Shown here piece after piece: positions 21,045 to 33,992 of a stretch of DNA of 64,000 nt. Numbering within the stretch: the stretch's first letter is position 1; each line of letters opens with the position of its first letter. Source of the DNA: Poa pratensis (taxonomy: Eukaryota; Streptophyta; Magnoliopsida; Poales; Poaceae). The notes under the pieces were generated by a model that had not been told where the DNA came from, ran no database searches, and was given only the letters and a program-made list of their open reading frames with translations. A program made the position numbers and the translations under genes. The DNA lies in NCBI GenBank assembly GCA_947311845.1, contig CAMZMU010000080.1, forward strand, positions 46,882,111 to 46,946,110. The letters are read 5' to 3'.

Positions 21045-24000
21045 TCATTGACAGATTACAGAGATTAATGTGCTAGGATGCACATTTAGGTTGCTGATAA
21101 CAGCAATTACAGGGCATTGATTAGAAGGATGCTTTTTACAACTATAAGTACACTCATCTAAAACTTGGGATTTAGCAGCTAACTGAGCTTGATCATGAGC
21201 TATTCTATTTATTTCTCTTTTGATCTTGAAGACGTTGACTTGAATATCTTGTACTTGGTTGAAGAACTGATGAATGTTAGGCCTTATTATCCAATGCCCT
21301 GGATGATTCGTAGGATCTTTCTTTTGAATTGCTTGCACCAGGATTAAACTATCCGTCAGGAAGATTGGATTGTGGATATTCAAGGATTTTCCAATAATAG
21401 CTGCTATTTCTAAAGCTTGAGCCTCTGCATGCAAGGCTGAATTTGCAAAGGAAGCTGCCTGAATATAGATTGCCTTATGATCTCCTTTCTCCCAATCAAT
21501 GTAGATACCAATTCCTGTTCTTTCTTTGAGAAGAAGATCTACATTTAAAGGTGTCTTGCATTTAAAAGCTGCGTCTGTGTAAATTCTTGGCCCTTCATTA
21601 TTGTAATTCCCATTTTGTTCAGTCAGATGGACCTTTCGCTCCCTGCTATCTTTTTCCTCTGAAAGATTCATAGATACTTTGTTTGTGATTTCTGTTTCTT
21701 GCTGAAGTGCTTTAGCTTTGTATAACACTTGTAAAGGACTGGTATTGCTCCTGTTAAAGAGAAGATCATTTCTAGCTTTCCAGATACACCAGAGTATGCA
21801 AAGTACGGTTTGCAGAATATTGCTGTTTTTGATGGAGTATAGAATAAAGTATATGATATCTTGAAGTTGAGTTTTTCCTAAATGATGAAGACTTTCAACT
21901 CTTAATCCTAAGGGAGAGGCAAACCATATAGCTTGAGCAAATTGACAGTCAAAGAATAAATGAAAGTCATCCTCTAATTTTCCACATCTTCTGCAATTTG
22001 GATCTATGTTTTTAGATCTAAGTGAAGTTCTCAAGCCAGTTGCTAAAGCACCTCTCATAAGTCTCCATCCAAAAACCTGAACTCTGGGAGGAATGTTACC
22101 ACATTTCCATATCTCCTGCAGAATAGTTCTCAACTGTGGTGTTAAAGATTGATTCGATCCAGCATTGTGCCCATAGAAGGATGGATTGAAAAATTGATAT
22201 GCACTTTTTGATGTGCATTTCCCAGATGATGTGTATTTCCAGATCAGCAAGTCATCTTCATTGTCTTTGCTAATTGGGATGTCTTCCACCAACTTTGCAT
22301 TTTGGGCTCCAAACAATAAGGTGAGCAATGGGATATTCCAAGTTTTTGTGTTGGGCATCCACAGATCAGAGACCGTGCTTGGATACTTGAAGCTTCTATC
22401 TTGAATGTTGAGGTGAGAATGAATATCCTTCCAGAATGGACACCAAGGTTCAGACCAAATATTTGTGTTTCCTTTAGCAAAATGATAAGTGATCGCTTCC
22501 GCTAGATGATCTTTGACTTTGAGAATTGATGCCCAAAAAGCTGATTTAGGGATTTTCGGATTAGCTCTCCAAAAAGAAGTATTATGGAAATATTTTGACT
22601 TGAGAATGCTAGAAGTGGTACTTTCAGGATGGGTAACTATATTCCAAGCTGCTGTGAGAATCAGTGCTTTATTGACCGCTTCTAAGTTTCTGACACCTAA
22701 TCCTCCTTCTTTCTTAGATTTGCAAATCTCTGACCATGCTTTGAAATAAATTGGTTTATGCTTAGCGTCTTGTTGAATGCCTGTCCACCAAAATCTCTAA
22801 TAATAGCATTCATCTTTGACAACATCTTCTTGGAGAGGAGGATGTTGGACATATAATATATAGGAAGCGATGAAAGTACAGATTTAATGAGAGTGAGTCT
22901 GCCTGCATGTGATAGTTTATTGGCTTTGTAGTTGCTTAACTTGGATCTGAATTTTTGAATGACAAAATCATAAGCTTGAGACCTGTTCTTTGCTGGAAGG
23001 ATTAGGGGATGCCCTAGATGAATTGATTGATTGTTCATATCCTCCACTTTGAAAATTTTCTTTATTAAAGTTTTCTGATCCTCTGCAACATGTTTACTGA
23101 AAAGTATGGAGGATTTAGACCAATTTGGAATTTGTCCAGAATGCTTACAGAAAAGGTTGATGGTATTTGAAATAATTAATGCTTCATTATAATTTGCTTG
23201 TCCACAGACTAAAAGGTCATCAGCAAACATTAAGGAATAGATAGAGGGACTATTTGGACCCAGATTTACGCCTTGAATGTTTTTCTTCTTTAGTTCTTCT
23301 TGCAATTGCACAGCTAGCTCATTAATGGCAATTAGGAAAAGATAAGGTGACAAGGGGCATCCCTGCCTTATTCCTCTTTGACTTTTGAACTTCCCATGGT
23401 AGTTGCCATTGATAATAACTGAGAAATTAGAATTTGATATGCAGGCTTTAATAAGGCTTATGAAGTGGTCTCTGAAACCTTGCTTTTTTAAAGCTTTCAC
23501 AATGAAGCCCCATTCTAGTCTGTCAAAGGCCTTTGCTAAATCAATTTTTATCATGAATGCCTTTTGCTTCCATGAGGATAAAGAGAAAGAGTGTGTAATT
23601 TCTTGAGCCAAGATAACATTATTGGCAATTCTTCTCCCCTCTATAAAAGCTTGCTGAGTATCAACGATTTTATTAGGGAGATGAGGCTTAATTCTGTTGG
23701 CTAGGGATTTAGCTATGATTTTGTAAATAACATTACAAAGACTGATGGGTCTGAAATCCTGCGGCTGGGAGCAATGTAATTTCTTTGGAATAAGAGCTAT
23801 ACTGGTTTCATTTAACTGCTGAGAAATATAGCCAGTTTGATAGAAATTTTTTACCAGTTCTGTGACGTCTTTTCCTATCCATTTCCAAGCCGCTTTGTAG
23901 AACGCTGCATTGAAACCATCTGGTCCTGGAGAAGCATCATTTCTCATGCCTTTCAATATGTTTCACACCTCTTCTTCATCCGGGATAGAATTGGTATAGT

Positions 24001-25276
24001 CATCTTGTATAATATCTGTTTGAGATATAAAAGCATTTTGCTCTAAATTGACTTTTGTGGAAGAAGAGGAGAAAATATTCTTGAAATAGTTAACAAAACA
24101 GTCGGCTATTTCTTCAGGGTTTAAAGTTATTTGACCTTGAGGGTTGTTGATGGAGACAATTCTGTTTCTTCTTCTTCTCTTTAAGACAGATGTGTGGAAG
24201 TATCTTGTATTTCTGTCTCCTTGTGTAGCCCAATGCTTCTTTGCTCTTTGCTTGTAATATTCTGTAAGTCTAGTCAATGTTTGATCATAGGCAATTACTA
24301 ACTTCTCCTCTTCATTGTAGTCCTGATCTTGTATCGGCTTCTCTTGAATTTCCTTGATCTTTCCTTCTAGTTCATTGAGTTGGTGTTGAAGAGGTTTCTT
24401 CTTTATCTTCCATTTTTTTAGTGCTCCTGCTAAATGCTTGGTTCTGGAATTAAAGCTTTGATCCTGAGATTCCTTCCAAGCTTTCTTTGCTGTATCCTGA
24501 AAATCATTCTCAAGAAGCCACCAATTCTCAAATTTAAAATGATAAGTGGGCTTCTTAAATTTTGAATGTAGCATAGCTAGAACAGGGGCATGGTCACCTT
24601 GCAGAATTGGAAGGTTGTAGATATTAGCATTTGGAAATAAATTACTCCACTCTGCATTAGCCAAAAACCTGTCAAGCCTCTCATATAGAGGTTTAGAAGA
24701 ATATCTCTTATTGCACCAAGTATAAGCAGGACCATTATATCCCAGGTCAAAAAGACCACAATTTTTAACAAGAGAACAAAATAAGTTCATTCTAGATTGA
24801 TTTACTCGAGTTGCATCACTTTTTTCTTCCGGATACATAAGTTCATTTAAGTCTCCCATACAAAGCACTGGTTTACCATAACTATTCCTTACAAAAGAGT
24901 AGATTTGTTCCCAGTAATTTATAGTTTTATTATGACTGGGATCTCCATACATGCAAACTAAATTAAATGCTTCTTTAGTTGAAGCATTAACAAGGGAGAC
25001 TAGAATAAAGTTGGAGGAGGCCTTGATAATCTTCAAGTCTATATCACTGTCCCACATAAGCCATAAACCTCCAGAGCGACCTTCTGCTGGTACAACATAA
25101 GTATTAGCCATGTTGAAATGATTAGATAATTGCTCTTTATTGTATTTCGAGGATTTTGTTTCTGAAATAAAGATCACCTTGGCATTAGTAGAGTAAATCA
25201 AACGGGCAAGATAAGTCATCTTGTTACTGTCAAGGCTCTTGCCAGCACCTTGACAGTTCCAACTGATAAGACTCAT
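21045..25276 (-). pseudogene. LINE ORF2: endonuclease, reverse transcriptase, RNase H (two lesions)
   Basis: ORF2 would nick the target DNA and copy the element RNA. Residues 1-235 or so (25276-24570) form an exonuclease-endonuclease-phosphatase domain with SWNCQG at the start, an ISETK-like motif, GDLNE and a final GDHAPV. A TGA at 23965-23963 replaces what is probably a Trp codon. In the same frame the reverse transcriptase follows (23956 to about 22790), with SPGPDGF, RPISLCN, RQGCPLSP and the FADD catalytic box. A one-base loss near 22790 shifts the frame. The rest (22790-21045) carries a Cys/His zf-RVT segment (CRRCGK...HLFFDC) and a C-terminal RNase H with YTDAA, HAEAQAL and LTDSL motifs. 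The first ATG overlaps the ORF1 stop as ATGA. Confidence 0.9.
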
Positions 25277-27434
25277 GGCGCCCGTGGCGCCTTAAAGGCT
25301 GGCGCCCATGCCTGTTCTTCGATTACAGTGGTTTCCTTCAATATTTCCTTGTTACTCAACTCTTTGTCATTTATTTGATTGATGTTGCTGAGACTTGGAT
25401 TCTGATTTGCCTTAAACTTCTCTGTTGTGAGCTGATTTGCTGCTTTGATAGAGAACTGTTGCCCTTTGTGACAGTCGTCTGAAGTGAGAGTACCAATATT
25501 TGGTCCCTTTTGTTTCAGAATCTCCGTTTTGTACTTCTTTTTTTGTGGTTTAAATTTCTTCCTTCCCAAAGAATGAGTCTGTGGTAGACCTTCACTGAAA
25601 TCAATATCTGACGACTGGAACTGATTTATAGGTCGCTCAAAACACCAGTTTATTCCACTACTATCTGAAATATGCTCAATTTGATTATATGAAGAATACA
25701 GCTCTTTATCTTTGTTGGCTTGCAAAAGAGGAAGATGTTCTGTTTCAGTGACTTGAGACAAGGCTATATGGGTGCGTTTAGGTCTGATAACTTTGTATTC
25801 TTCTCCATCTTCTTCCATTGGAATTGCTTCTGATTCAGCTTGTCTCTTTAGCCCTTTCTGAAAAGGTAAGGGAGTAGTTTCCTTTTGCTCACTGATTCTG
25901 CTTTCATTGATTTGGGAAGGAGGTTCTACAACATGCCAAGGATCTGACTGAAAAGTTAAATATGTTGGTTTCTCTTCTGATTTCCTTATGCATTTTTCTG
26001 AAGCTGACTGTTCTGTCCATTCCTTGAGAATATTTTGGGAGGGACGAGTGACTTCCATAGCTTTTCCCATCATTAAATCCTTTCTATACTCAAGTGGTAG
26101 ACTTCCCCCATTTTTGACTGCTGGAGAGCTTCCATTGGTATCTTAGTAGCTTGTGAAGTCCAAATACCAATATTTGAGAAGGGGACTGCAGCAGTGTTAG
26201 CTTTGATGCTTTGAAGATGCCTGATTAGTTTACTTCTGTTGGGACAATTCTGAACAGAGTGGAACATCAGACCACAGAAGACACAAATCCTTTTCACTTT
26301 ATCATAATTCAGATGAAAAATGATGTAATCCTTTGGAGAAACAAAGTATTTCACTTTATCCTTTACTGGTTTTAGAGTGTCCATTTTTGCATAGGATTGA
26401 ATATAGTCCTTTCTGCATGTCATAGAAATTTCTGGAGGAGGATGCAAATCTGATGGTTGAGCAGCCTTTTCTATGACGTACCTCATTAAGCCTGGTTTTC
26501 TATATTTCTCTGGTACACCATAGACTCTAATTGGCACATAAATGTATCTGAAGAGGTAATCTTCAAAGTCTCTGTCAACATCTCCAGGATTTAACCATTC
26601 TATTAGCAAGTTGTCATTTTCAACAGACCAAGGCTGTCTCTTGAGTACAAAATCCATTGCTTCCTCACTTCTAAAATAAGCTATGTACAAGGCTGTTTGA
26701 ATTTGATCAATTACCCAATATCTTTCTCCCCAAGCACTAGACATTGCATCATTTAGAGCTCTCAAAGGAATGTTTCTTGGCATACCTGATGAGCTTGCTA
26801 CCTTGATCAGTAATCTAAAAGGAGTATTTACTTCCGGTTTCTGAAATTCTTCCCCTTGATAACTTACTTCTATATCTTCTGGGATTGTTATCTTCAAACT
26901 CTTCATGATAGCGTTTAGATCCACTTCATCTTCTGATGTGTTAAGGTCTGCTTGCTTACAGAATAAACTTACTTGCTCCGTCTCTTCTTTTTCTTGGTCC
27001 GACATTTCTCCTTGTTTCTTCTGTTTCTCTTTCTTGGTTTCTTTGAACGAGGTATGCTCTATTCCTTTTCTTGCTTGATGTAGCTCCTTATTTCTCTGCA
27101 TTGCTTGATTTCCGGCGAGAGAGAGAGATTGATTGGGATTTGGTGGTATTGGGAAATCCTTTGAGCAAGATGGTAGTGGGAGAAGCGGAGAGGAAGGCTG
27201 ACGAGTATCCGGTGGAGGGGATTCTATGGAACGTGGAGGTGGTTGAAGATGCAGAATAGGGGTTGGGCGGGATTTTGATGGAGAGAAGTATAGGGGATTG
27301 GAGAATGAGGGGGGTTGTGGAGGGAGAATCGAATTGGCATCGGCGGCGAAGGTATTGACAGTGAGCTTGTTAGTGAGTGGTGGTTGAGGATGCTGAGAGG
27401 GGGACAGGCGGGCTTCTGATGGAGGGGGATCCAT
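25273..27434 (-). pseudogene. LINE ORF1: DUF4283/CCHC nucleic-acid-binding protein (one frameshift)
   Basis: ORF1 proteins of plant L1 elements bind the element RNA. The first part (27434-26073) has a Pro-rich N-terminus, an acidic and Lys-rich linker, a DUF4283-type domain with a conserved Trp-rich core (about residues 205-330), and a zinc knuckle CX2CX4HX4C (CVFC...H...C, near 26260). A one-base insertion near 26090 ends this frame at 26073. The second part (26073-25273) continues in the adjacent frame as a charged, disordered C-terminus. The stop TGA overlaps the ORF2 start codon, so ORF2 is probably translated by reinitiation. Confidence 0.85.
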
Positions 27435-27615
27435 GGATTTGGGGAATGAGAGAAGTGGCGGAGAAGAGATCAGGGCGGTGATGTCGGCGGCGAGGTTGCC
27501 GGCGGCGGGGGAAGCCTCTAGAAGAATCAGGGCAAGGGGAAGGAGAGTCGCCTAGAAGGCTCTTTTCGGCATCCGCCAGACAGTTCTATTGCAGTCATTT
27601 ATTTCCGCGTCTCTC

Positions 27616-27632
27616 TGCCTAGCTTGTTAATT
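27616..27632. repeat. LINE target-site duplication, right copy
   Basis: tgcctagcttgttaatt, identical to 20992-21008. It marks the 5' end of the minus-strand LINE at 27615. Confidence 0.95.
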
Positions 27633-29370
27633 AGTATTACCATTTACCAATTCTATTTACTAGTACGTACTGTACTAGTAACTGCATGCAGATAGACAAG
27701 TTTGGCAACACAAGTACTACCTCTTTTTTCCAGGTAAAATAATGAAGTTCAAAAATTAATCTAATTAATCATTAAAGAAATGGAAACAAAGACATCAACC
27801 TTCATTCATAACTAGAAAGATACATCTTGCAGCGTGGATCTTAAAAAAGTACTAGTATATAAAAAGAAAGGATATTTGATGCAAGAAATGGAAAAAATCT
27901 AGGAAATATGGAGGATTTGATTAGCCACAATAGTCGAAAATCTAAATTTAATTAATATGAAATGTTTGCTAAAAATTGATGATGTGCAAAATTATATGGC
28001 TAAAAGAATTTATAATGTGAATATATAGCTTGCTTTTATGGATGAATATCATTAAAAAATATGGAATATAATCTAAAAAAGGAATAACATGCATAAATGA
28101 CTGCACTAGATAGTGGGGTTTTGTCTGCCGAATACAAAAATGGAATAACATGCATAAAAAGTGGAATAACATGCAAAAAAAATAGTGGGGTTTTGTCTGT
28201 CGAATACAAATAGATAGATACATAGACATATTATAGACTGCACCAGATAGTAGATATCAACATGCCGAATACAAATTCTCATATACTCAATGTAAGTATG
28301 TAACGTACAGACACCCGAACAAATTCTCAGTAAAAAACAGTTGCAGTGAATGCATGGACTGGGCACAGCACGTGTGCCTTCCCCTTTCCCACAATTGCAG
28401 TGAAGGATGGCAAGAGGGAGCTCAGCTCGGAATCGGATGAACTCAGAACCTCTTGACACTGTACCCTCATGATTCAGAATAAAAAATGTAAGTTTTTTTA
28501 TGAATTAGAAATGATTTGTTGTTCTCGCAAGGATCAACTCATAGCATACATGAACAACCCTAAATATTATTGTCGGATGTAAGAGTAATGTCAGACTCAA
28601 TATGCATACAAAAAATATCATACATGAGTTCTTTTAACACAAAAAGTACACGTACACATGAAATTAGACAAGCAGGTTGTAGTCTTGTACTAGATTAAAA
28701 AATCCGCATTGTTTTAGTGTGCACCATGGCACCCATGGCACCCACACTAGATCCTTCCCTGCTAAACATCCTCATTACTAAAAACAGCAAACATAAGAAA
28801 AAGAACGGCGGCCGCAATAGATCATAAGGGTTTATTACCAGACGGCGGGAGCCCAATGATCGACGCTGAATAGGATGGTGCATCATTCCGGCTCGGCGCC
28901 GGCGTCAACGCATGCTCCTCCCGCGCGGACGTGACGATGCTGCCGCGGCCACCTTCTCTCGCGCGCCCGCATTTTCCTTTTGACGCGGCGAACAAGATCT
29001 GGCGTAAGAGGAGAGGAGGAGGATACAATGTCTCGCTGAAGAAGTGGTAGAGGGATACTGTATGTGTGTGCAAGAGAATATGCTTTCTGGAGGCTGCAGT
29101 GAATAGAACTAGAAATCTAGAATGCCTGCCCCTCCCCGTTCAAAACTCCAAATGCGTGTGCAAAAGCAAGCAGGCCCACCTGTAAGTGAATACGTCTGGA
29201 GATAATTCTTAAAAAAAACACAATTCAGTGGGAAGTCCTTTTCAAATAGCATTACTTGTGATCTTTTTTAGTCACTTAACAAGATTTCTGACAATGGGAG
29301 CCACTATTAGGGGTGAGGTGGCTCAGCGATGATGGTCTGGGGTACAAAGGTTAGACGAGTTAAATTTTTT
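27633..29370. other. Intergenic, AT-rich with short repeats
   Basis: No supported gene. At 28110-28270 the phrases tagtggggttttgtctg and gaataacatgcat recur as short direct repeats. A GC-rich island at 28800-29060 has short minus-strand frames without convincing protein features. Confidence 0.5.
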
Positions 29371-30250
29371 TGGTCTGTTTAAGTTTCAAGTAATCCTTTT
29401 CTCAACACCTCTCTCCCCTTGATAAATGATGTCGCAAGAGAGAGTACTGGAGCACAAGACCTGAGGTTAACGGGTACTGGGTAAACAAATCCTAGCTCTG
29501 GTCTTCGGCGCAAGAGAGAGTACTCAAGCAAAAGCACGAGACCGTGCTGGTCTTCGGCGACAAGAATGGGCAACCACATGCCCAGCTCTGTCACCGGTCT
29601 TCGCGTCACCCCTCTCCCACTTCCTCCCCCTCTCTCTTGAATCTGGATGGCACCCGACGGGTTCGGGGCCAGGTTTGGCACCCCCATATCCGCACCCGGC
29701 CCTCCTACTCGCCCCGCCCATACATGTCGCCGGGTCCAAAGCGCCACCATACCCGCGACCGGCAGGGTACGGGGGACCCACAACAGGTACGCTAGGCTGC
29801 GAAGATGCGAGAGGTCACAGTTGGGTTGACTATCAGGCGAAAGAGCTTCGAGTGGCTCCTCGACCACCTCGCCAAAATTGAGGCCGGCGGCCACCCCTGC
29901 GACGACCACCGCCGACGTCCAAGGCCGCCGTGGTCTCCATGCCCATCGTCGTCGTCACCGCGCGCCGCTCCCACGAGAAGGAGCTTTGAGCGGCTCCTCA
30001 ACCAGCTCGCTCAGATCGAGGTCGGTGGCCGCCCCTGCGACGACCACTTGCTGGTGTCCAGAGCGCACGCGGCGGCGGCGCAGGGCGCACGCAATGGTGC
30101 GGCGGCACGGGGCACGTGGCGATGATAGTTGTGCGTGGAAAAGTGAGGGAGGCGGCGGCGACTGAGGAAAGAAGAGGAAAAGAACAATGCATGCGTCACG
30201 CGCGTGACTGGGAAAATAATAGGGTTTCTCTCCTATTTACTTAATGACAT
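29371..30250 (+). other. GC-rich block with internally duplicated short frame
   Basis: Short direct repeats (gcaagagagagtact and tggtcttcggcg, twice each) lie at 29430-29560. The frame at 29805-30125 holds two similar segments about 140 bases apart, SFEWLLDHLAKIEAGG and SFERLLNQLAQIEVGG, each followed by CDDH. This could be debris of a duplicated exon. I do not recognise it, and the 106-residue frame is too short and atypical to call as a gene. Confidence 0.4.
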
Positions 30251-30271
30251 GTGTGAGGTCTAGAAAGGTCA

Positions 30272-30555
30272 GGGCTCATTTGATTCATAGGATAGGAAAA
30301 CTGTAGGAATATGAATCCTATAGGAATGAGATGGAGTGAATCCTATAGGAAGAGGAAGTTTATTTGATTGTGATGAAGGAATTTTCCATGAGGTTGGAGC
30401 TCATGTTATTTTACTATGGGATTTGTACTCCAAGATTCCTATGGGAAAAATCCTATAGAATTTGATCCTAATCAAACAACTTCTATAGGAAAATTTCCTA
30501 TAGGAGATTCAATCCTGCAAGAATCCAATGCTATTCCTTTGAATCAAAGGGGCCC
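30272..30555. mobile_element. Tourist/PIF-Harbinger-like MITE (284 bp)
   Basis: The left end GGGCTCATTTGATTCA matches the reverse complement of the right end, GGGCCCCTTTGATTCA, with few mismatches extending to about 24 bases. The interior contains repeated cctataggaa motifs in both orientations. Flanking triplets are TCA on the left and TTA on the right, consistent with a TWA target duplication in which one base has mutated. No coding capacity. Confidence 0.75.
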
Positions 30556-30558
30556 TTA

Positions 30559-32842
30559 GGGTATAGTACGTGTTGTCGGGTCTGCGGGTTCATGGGTACG
30601 GGTCTGGCACCCCCATACCGCCTCCACTAGACCCGACGTGTCTGGATGTTTACCGCTAAGCACACACCCGCGGGTTTAGATTACAACCAAACCCTCCCCA
30701 TTTAGTGCGGGTACCCATCAGGTTAGCGGGTATCGGGTACCCATTTCCATCCGTACTGTTGAACCAACCTAGCCCAAGAAGAAACATAACCCAACCCGAG
30801 CACCCCATGCGACAGAGATAAAATGGGGCCAAAGAGAAGGAGACCCCTAGCCGACGCGTGATGTGGCACCACCAGTCTATATATGTGGAACGGGCTGGTC
30901 CTCGTGGCGTTCACGGTCGCATCTGGGACGGGGGCACGGTGCGGTTACGCGACAGTGCCATGCATGAGAACGTGGCGCCCCGCGGGCGGCGACGCTCGAG
31001 AGGGGGAGGCGGATGGAAAGGAACAATGTCTTTGGTGAGGTCCTCTACTTTGAGTTCTTCCACAAATATGTCAACCATGAAAATCGCCAACGAGCTCTTC
31101 TTTGGGGAAGCTAGTACTGTTGCGCCGCCTATCTAGAGGCTACGTACATACGTATATAGCATGGCTAGCCACACGAGACAAGGTATCGCCCACCAACCGA
31201 CACTGCTCTGGTTCACCGGTTACAACATGCAAAAAAGTAATTAATAGAAAAAGAATAGACCACGAACATGCAAGTAGCCACGGTCCACCTTTAAAAACAG
31301 AAGATATGTCTTGTGTATCATTTATCTCCTATTATTAGACAATTATGTAGTATCTGTGCCACATCAGCCTGACAGTGGACCCACGCATATATAAAAATTA
31401 TGTTAACGTGGCTAAAACGACAGAGTAGTGTTTTTTGAAAGAACCAGCGCCCATTCCCGGTGGGTTATTGAAAAAAATACATCTCCTGTCGATTGGTTTG
31501 CGCCCTTCATGCGCAATTGTTTTTTTGGGGGAATTTCACTACGGGTCGGTAATGGTTGTCTAAAACGGTCGTCTCGGCATTGCCATGTAACCTTGACAGT
31601 TGCTCCCCTGTCAGAAATCGGTTTTGCGCGACATAAATTGAGTATTAGTACTATTTGAATGCAACGAGCGCCATACTGGTGGATTTTTTAGAAAACTACT
31701 GAATACCGGCAGATTTGCGAACTTCTCGCTAAATTGTGGTGTTTCTTTAAAAAAATCTCCACCAAAGATGCAAAGGTGTTCTTTGAGCCTCCTTTCTTGT
31801 GAACGTATATTTTGAATTTTTTTTATAAAACTAATAACGTAGACACACACACCAAATAATCTTTGAGCATATACCAGCTACTCTTCATAAATAATATTTG
31901 TAAAGTGATCTTCGAACCTCCTTTATGTAGAGTCGTTTAAGTGTGTTGATCCCCTCATTTCAGTCAGTGTGTAATAACTAAGCCAAAATATTTTTGTAAT
32001 CTGAGAATTGTGGTCCCCTCCCTTCATTCGAATCGTGTTGGCTTAATTGCGACTTGAAGACGTGATCCATGTATAAGAAAATTGTATGAAAATGAAATCC
32101 GCTCCACCGTTTAGCACCCCCTAATGGGTCCCGCATGTCAGAAAATAGAGAGCGAAAAATGCTTCGTATCATACATTGATCAACGGGCCCATCTTCCATT
32201 TGATTCACGCATTTGCTATTAGAGCATCTCCAAGAGCATTGGTATATTGGATTAGCATAGTATATTGGTTATATAGTAACCCTTAAAGAAGTTTTCATCC
32301 AAGAGCATATTGGTATAAACTTTAGCAATATACTCAATGACATGTGGGCACAAGAGGGGCAGTGCGGGCCAGCAGCAAGCTTGGCTGTTGCATGGTCCAC
32401 ATGTCAATGGGTTAAAAGAAGGGAGGGGACCACTTTTACGAATTGGTATAATTTGCATATTTGCCAATTGAAAGCCAAAGTCCATATCATTTGTGTAGTA
32501 TAATTTCTGAGTATGGGACCAGTTATGTAAATGCCACGTCAGCGTCAACCATGGCGGGAAGGCCGCCGGTGAGCCCGCGCCGCCCCGTATCCCATTCGTG
32601 GCCGCCGCGCTCGAGGGTTTTCTGCATGCCGTCGGGGTGCTCGTGGATTTGGTGCAGATCAGCACGCATGAGCAACTACACTCAATGACACATTGTCTCC
32701 ACGTGTAAATGTATGCAAATCGAAATATGAGTATCCAGTTTTGGTTTACTAGCTAAGAAAGCACAATTCTTTTGACTCTCTCTCATATACCCATATCCAT
32801 TTTTCATAGGAGTACTACCCAAATTATGGGTCAGCTGGATCT
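30559..32842. other. Intergenic, no supported gene
   Basis: Mixed composition. Variations on gggtacccgcgggt at 30570-30740 suggest degenerate repeat material. A gagcatctccaagag motif at 32222, often seen at MITE ends, has no inverted partner. Short frames near 33 kb belong to the MULE that follows. Confidence 0.4.
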
Positions 32843-32851
32843 GAGAGGAGA
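32843..32851. repeat. MULE target-site duplication, left copy
   Basis: gagaggaga, identical to the nine bases at 34224-34232. Confidence 0.92.
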
Positions 32852-33083
32852 GAGTAAATTACAAGAATCTACCACATTTGGGGCTCTGACAACAGGTCAA
32901 TACCATTCCTGGTAATTTTTTCAAAAACATACCAACCATGGGACTAATGACAACAATCGCACCGATTCCTATCTAAACGCAAATTGACCGCAATCCTGAC
33001 CAATTGGACCCATTTGTCAGGGATGACATGGCTGTACACGTGTAGCAGGAGGTGAGGTGGCCATGGGGCCCACCTGTCAGCCC
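32852..33083 (+). repeat. MULE terminal inverted repeat, left
   Basis: About 232 bases, pairing with 33993-34223 at high identity (scattered single mismatches). It ends near cccacctgtcag. Confidence 0.9.
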
Positions 33084-33992
33084 CCCAATCTATTTCCCTT
33101 CTTTCTTCTTCCTTCTGCTCTCTCTCTCGAGCCAGATCGAATCCAACCTGCCATGCCCATCCGCCTCTGCTCGCTCGCAACGGATTGTCGCCACACTTCG
33201 CGACCTCCTCCAGATACCTGCCCGCGCTGGAGCCACCCCGCGCCCTTCTTCTCCCGGCACGGCCCCTCCTCCCCATCGTCTCGCCGGAGCCACCCCGATG
33301 AGGACGCGTCGCGCGCTTGATGGGGCTTGTCTCGCCAGAGCTCGTCGCGCCGGAGCACCATCCCCTCCCCGTCAAATTCCAGGCCGAGCGGGAACTCCGC
33401 GCCATGCTCCGCAGCTCCCACCGCAACAGCCGCGGGAGCCGCACCAAGCGCCACCACAAGGCCGGCGCGTACCTCCCCTCGCTCCTCCTCCTGGAGCGCG
33501 ACGACTCCCCGCCGCCGCTCTGGACGCCCTGCCTCAAGTGCGACGCGGCCGGCATGCATGAGCCAGCGTTCCAGGGGTGCGGGCGTGACGCCGTCACCTT
33601 CAGCTTCTGCCCCCCCCCCCCCCGGTGGGCAGCGGAGGTACCCCAGGGCAGGGAGGAGGCGGCCACGAGTAAGAGTCGTGGGGCTAGAGGCGGCCAAGTG
33701 GTACGGCTTCACGTCGGTCACCGGACGGAGGAGGTCGCCGGTGCTGGGCCGAGGTGGAGCCCTACTGGACCGTCGCCATGGAACAGAGCTTCTCCGACCT
33801 CAAGCCCGATAGGCCGGACGAGCTGGAGCAGATCGAGGTGGCCGACGGCCGAGTCATCTTCTGGGAGGGCGCAAGGTGCGGACGGGGCATGGGTCAGAGC
33901 AGCGCCACCACCACCTCGCCCTGACAAGTTCGGTCGCGTACAACGCCATGGCTACTACAAGAAGAGAGGGGAAAAAGATTGGAGGGGGGGGG

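Larger units (their letters stand above)
21009..27615 (-). mobile_element. L1-type LINE, near full length (6.6 kb)
   Basis: The minus-strand element has a 5' leader (27615 to about 27435), ORF1 (27434-25273), ORF2 (25276-21045) and a short poly-A tail (poly-T at 21009-21018). Exact 17-bp target duplications on both sides show insertion by target-primed reverse transcription. Domain order (DUF4283 and CCHC in ORF1; endonuclease, reverse transcriptase, zf-RVT and RNase H in ORF2) is that of plant L1 elements. Only one frameshift in ORF1 and one nonsense plus one frameshift in ORF2 were found, so the copy is probably fairly young although no longer coding-competent. Confidence 0.95.

Noticed and set aside
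32222..32690. MITE starting at gagcatctccaagag
   Set aside because: No matching inverted end or target duplication was found.
33052..33812. Long GC-rich ORFs on both strands at 33-34 kb as independent genes
   Set aside because: They lie between MULE terminal repeats with perfect target duplications and are better explained as captured fragments.
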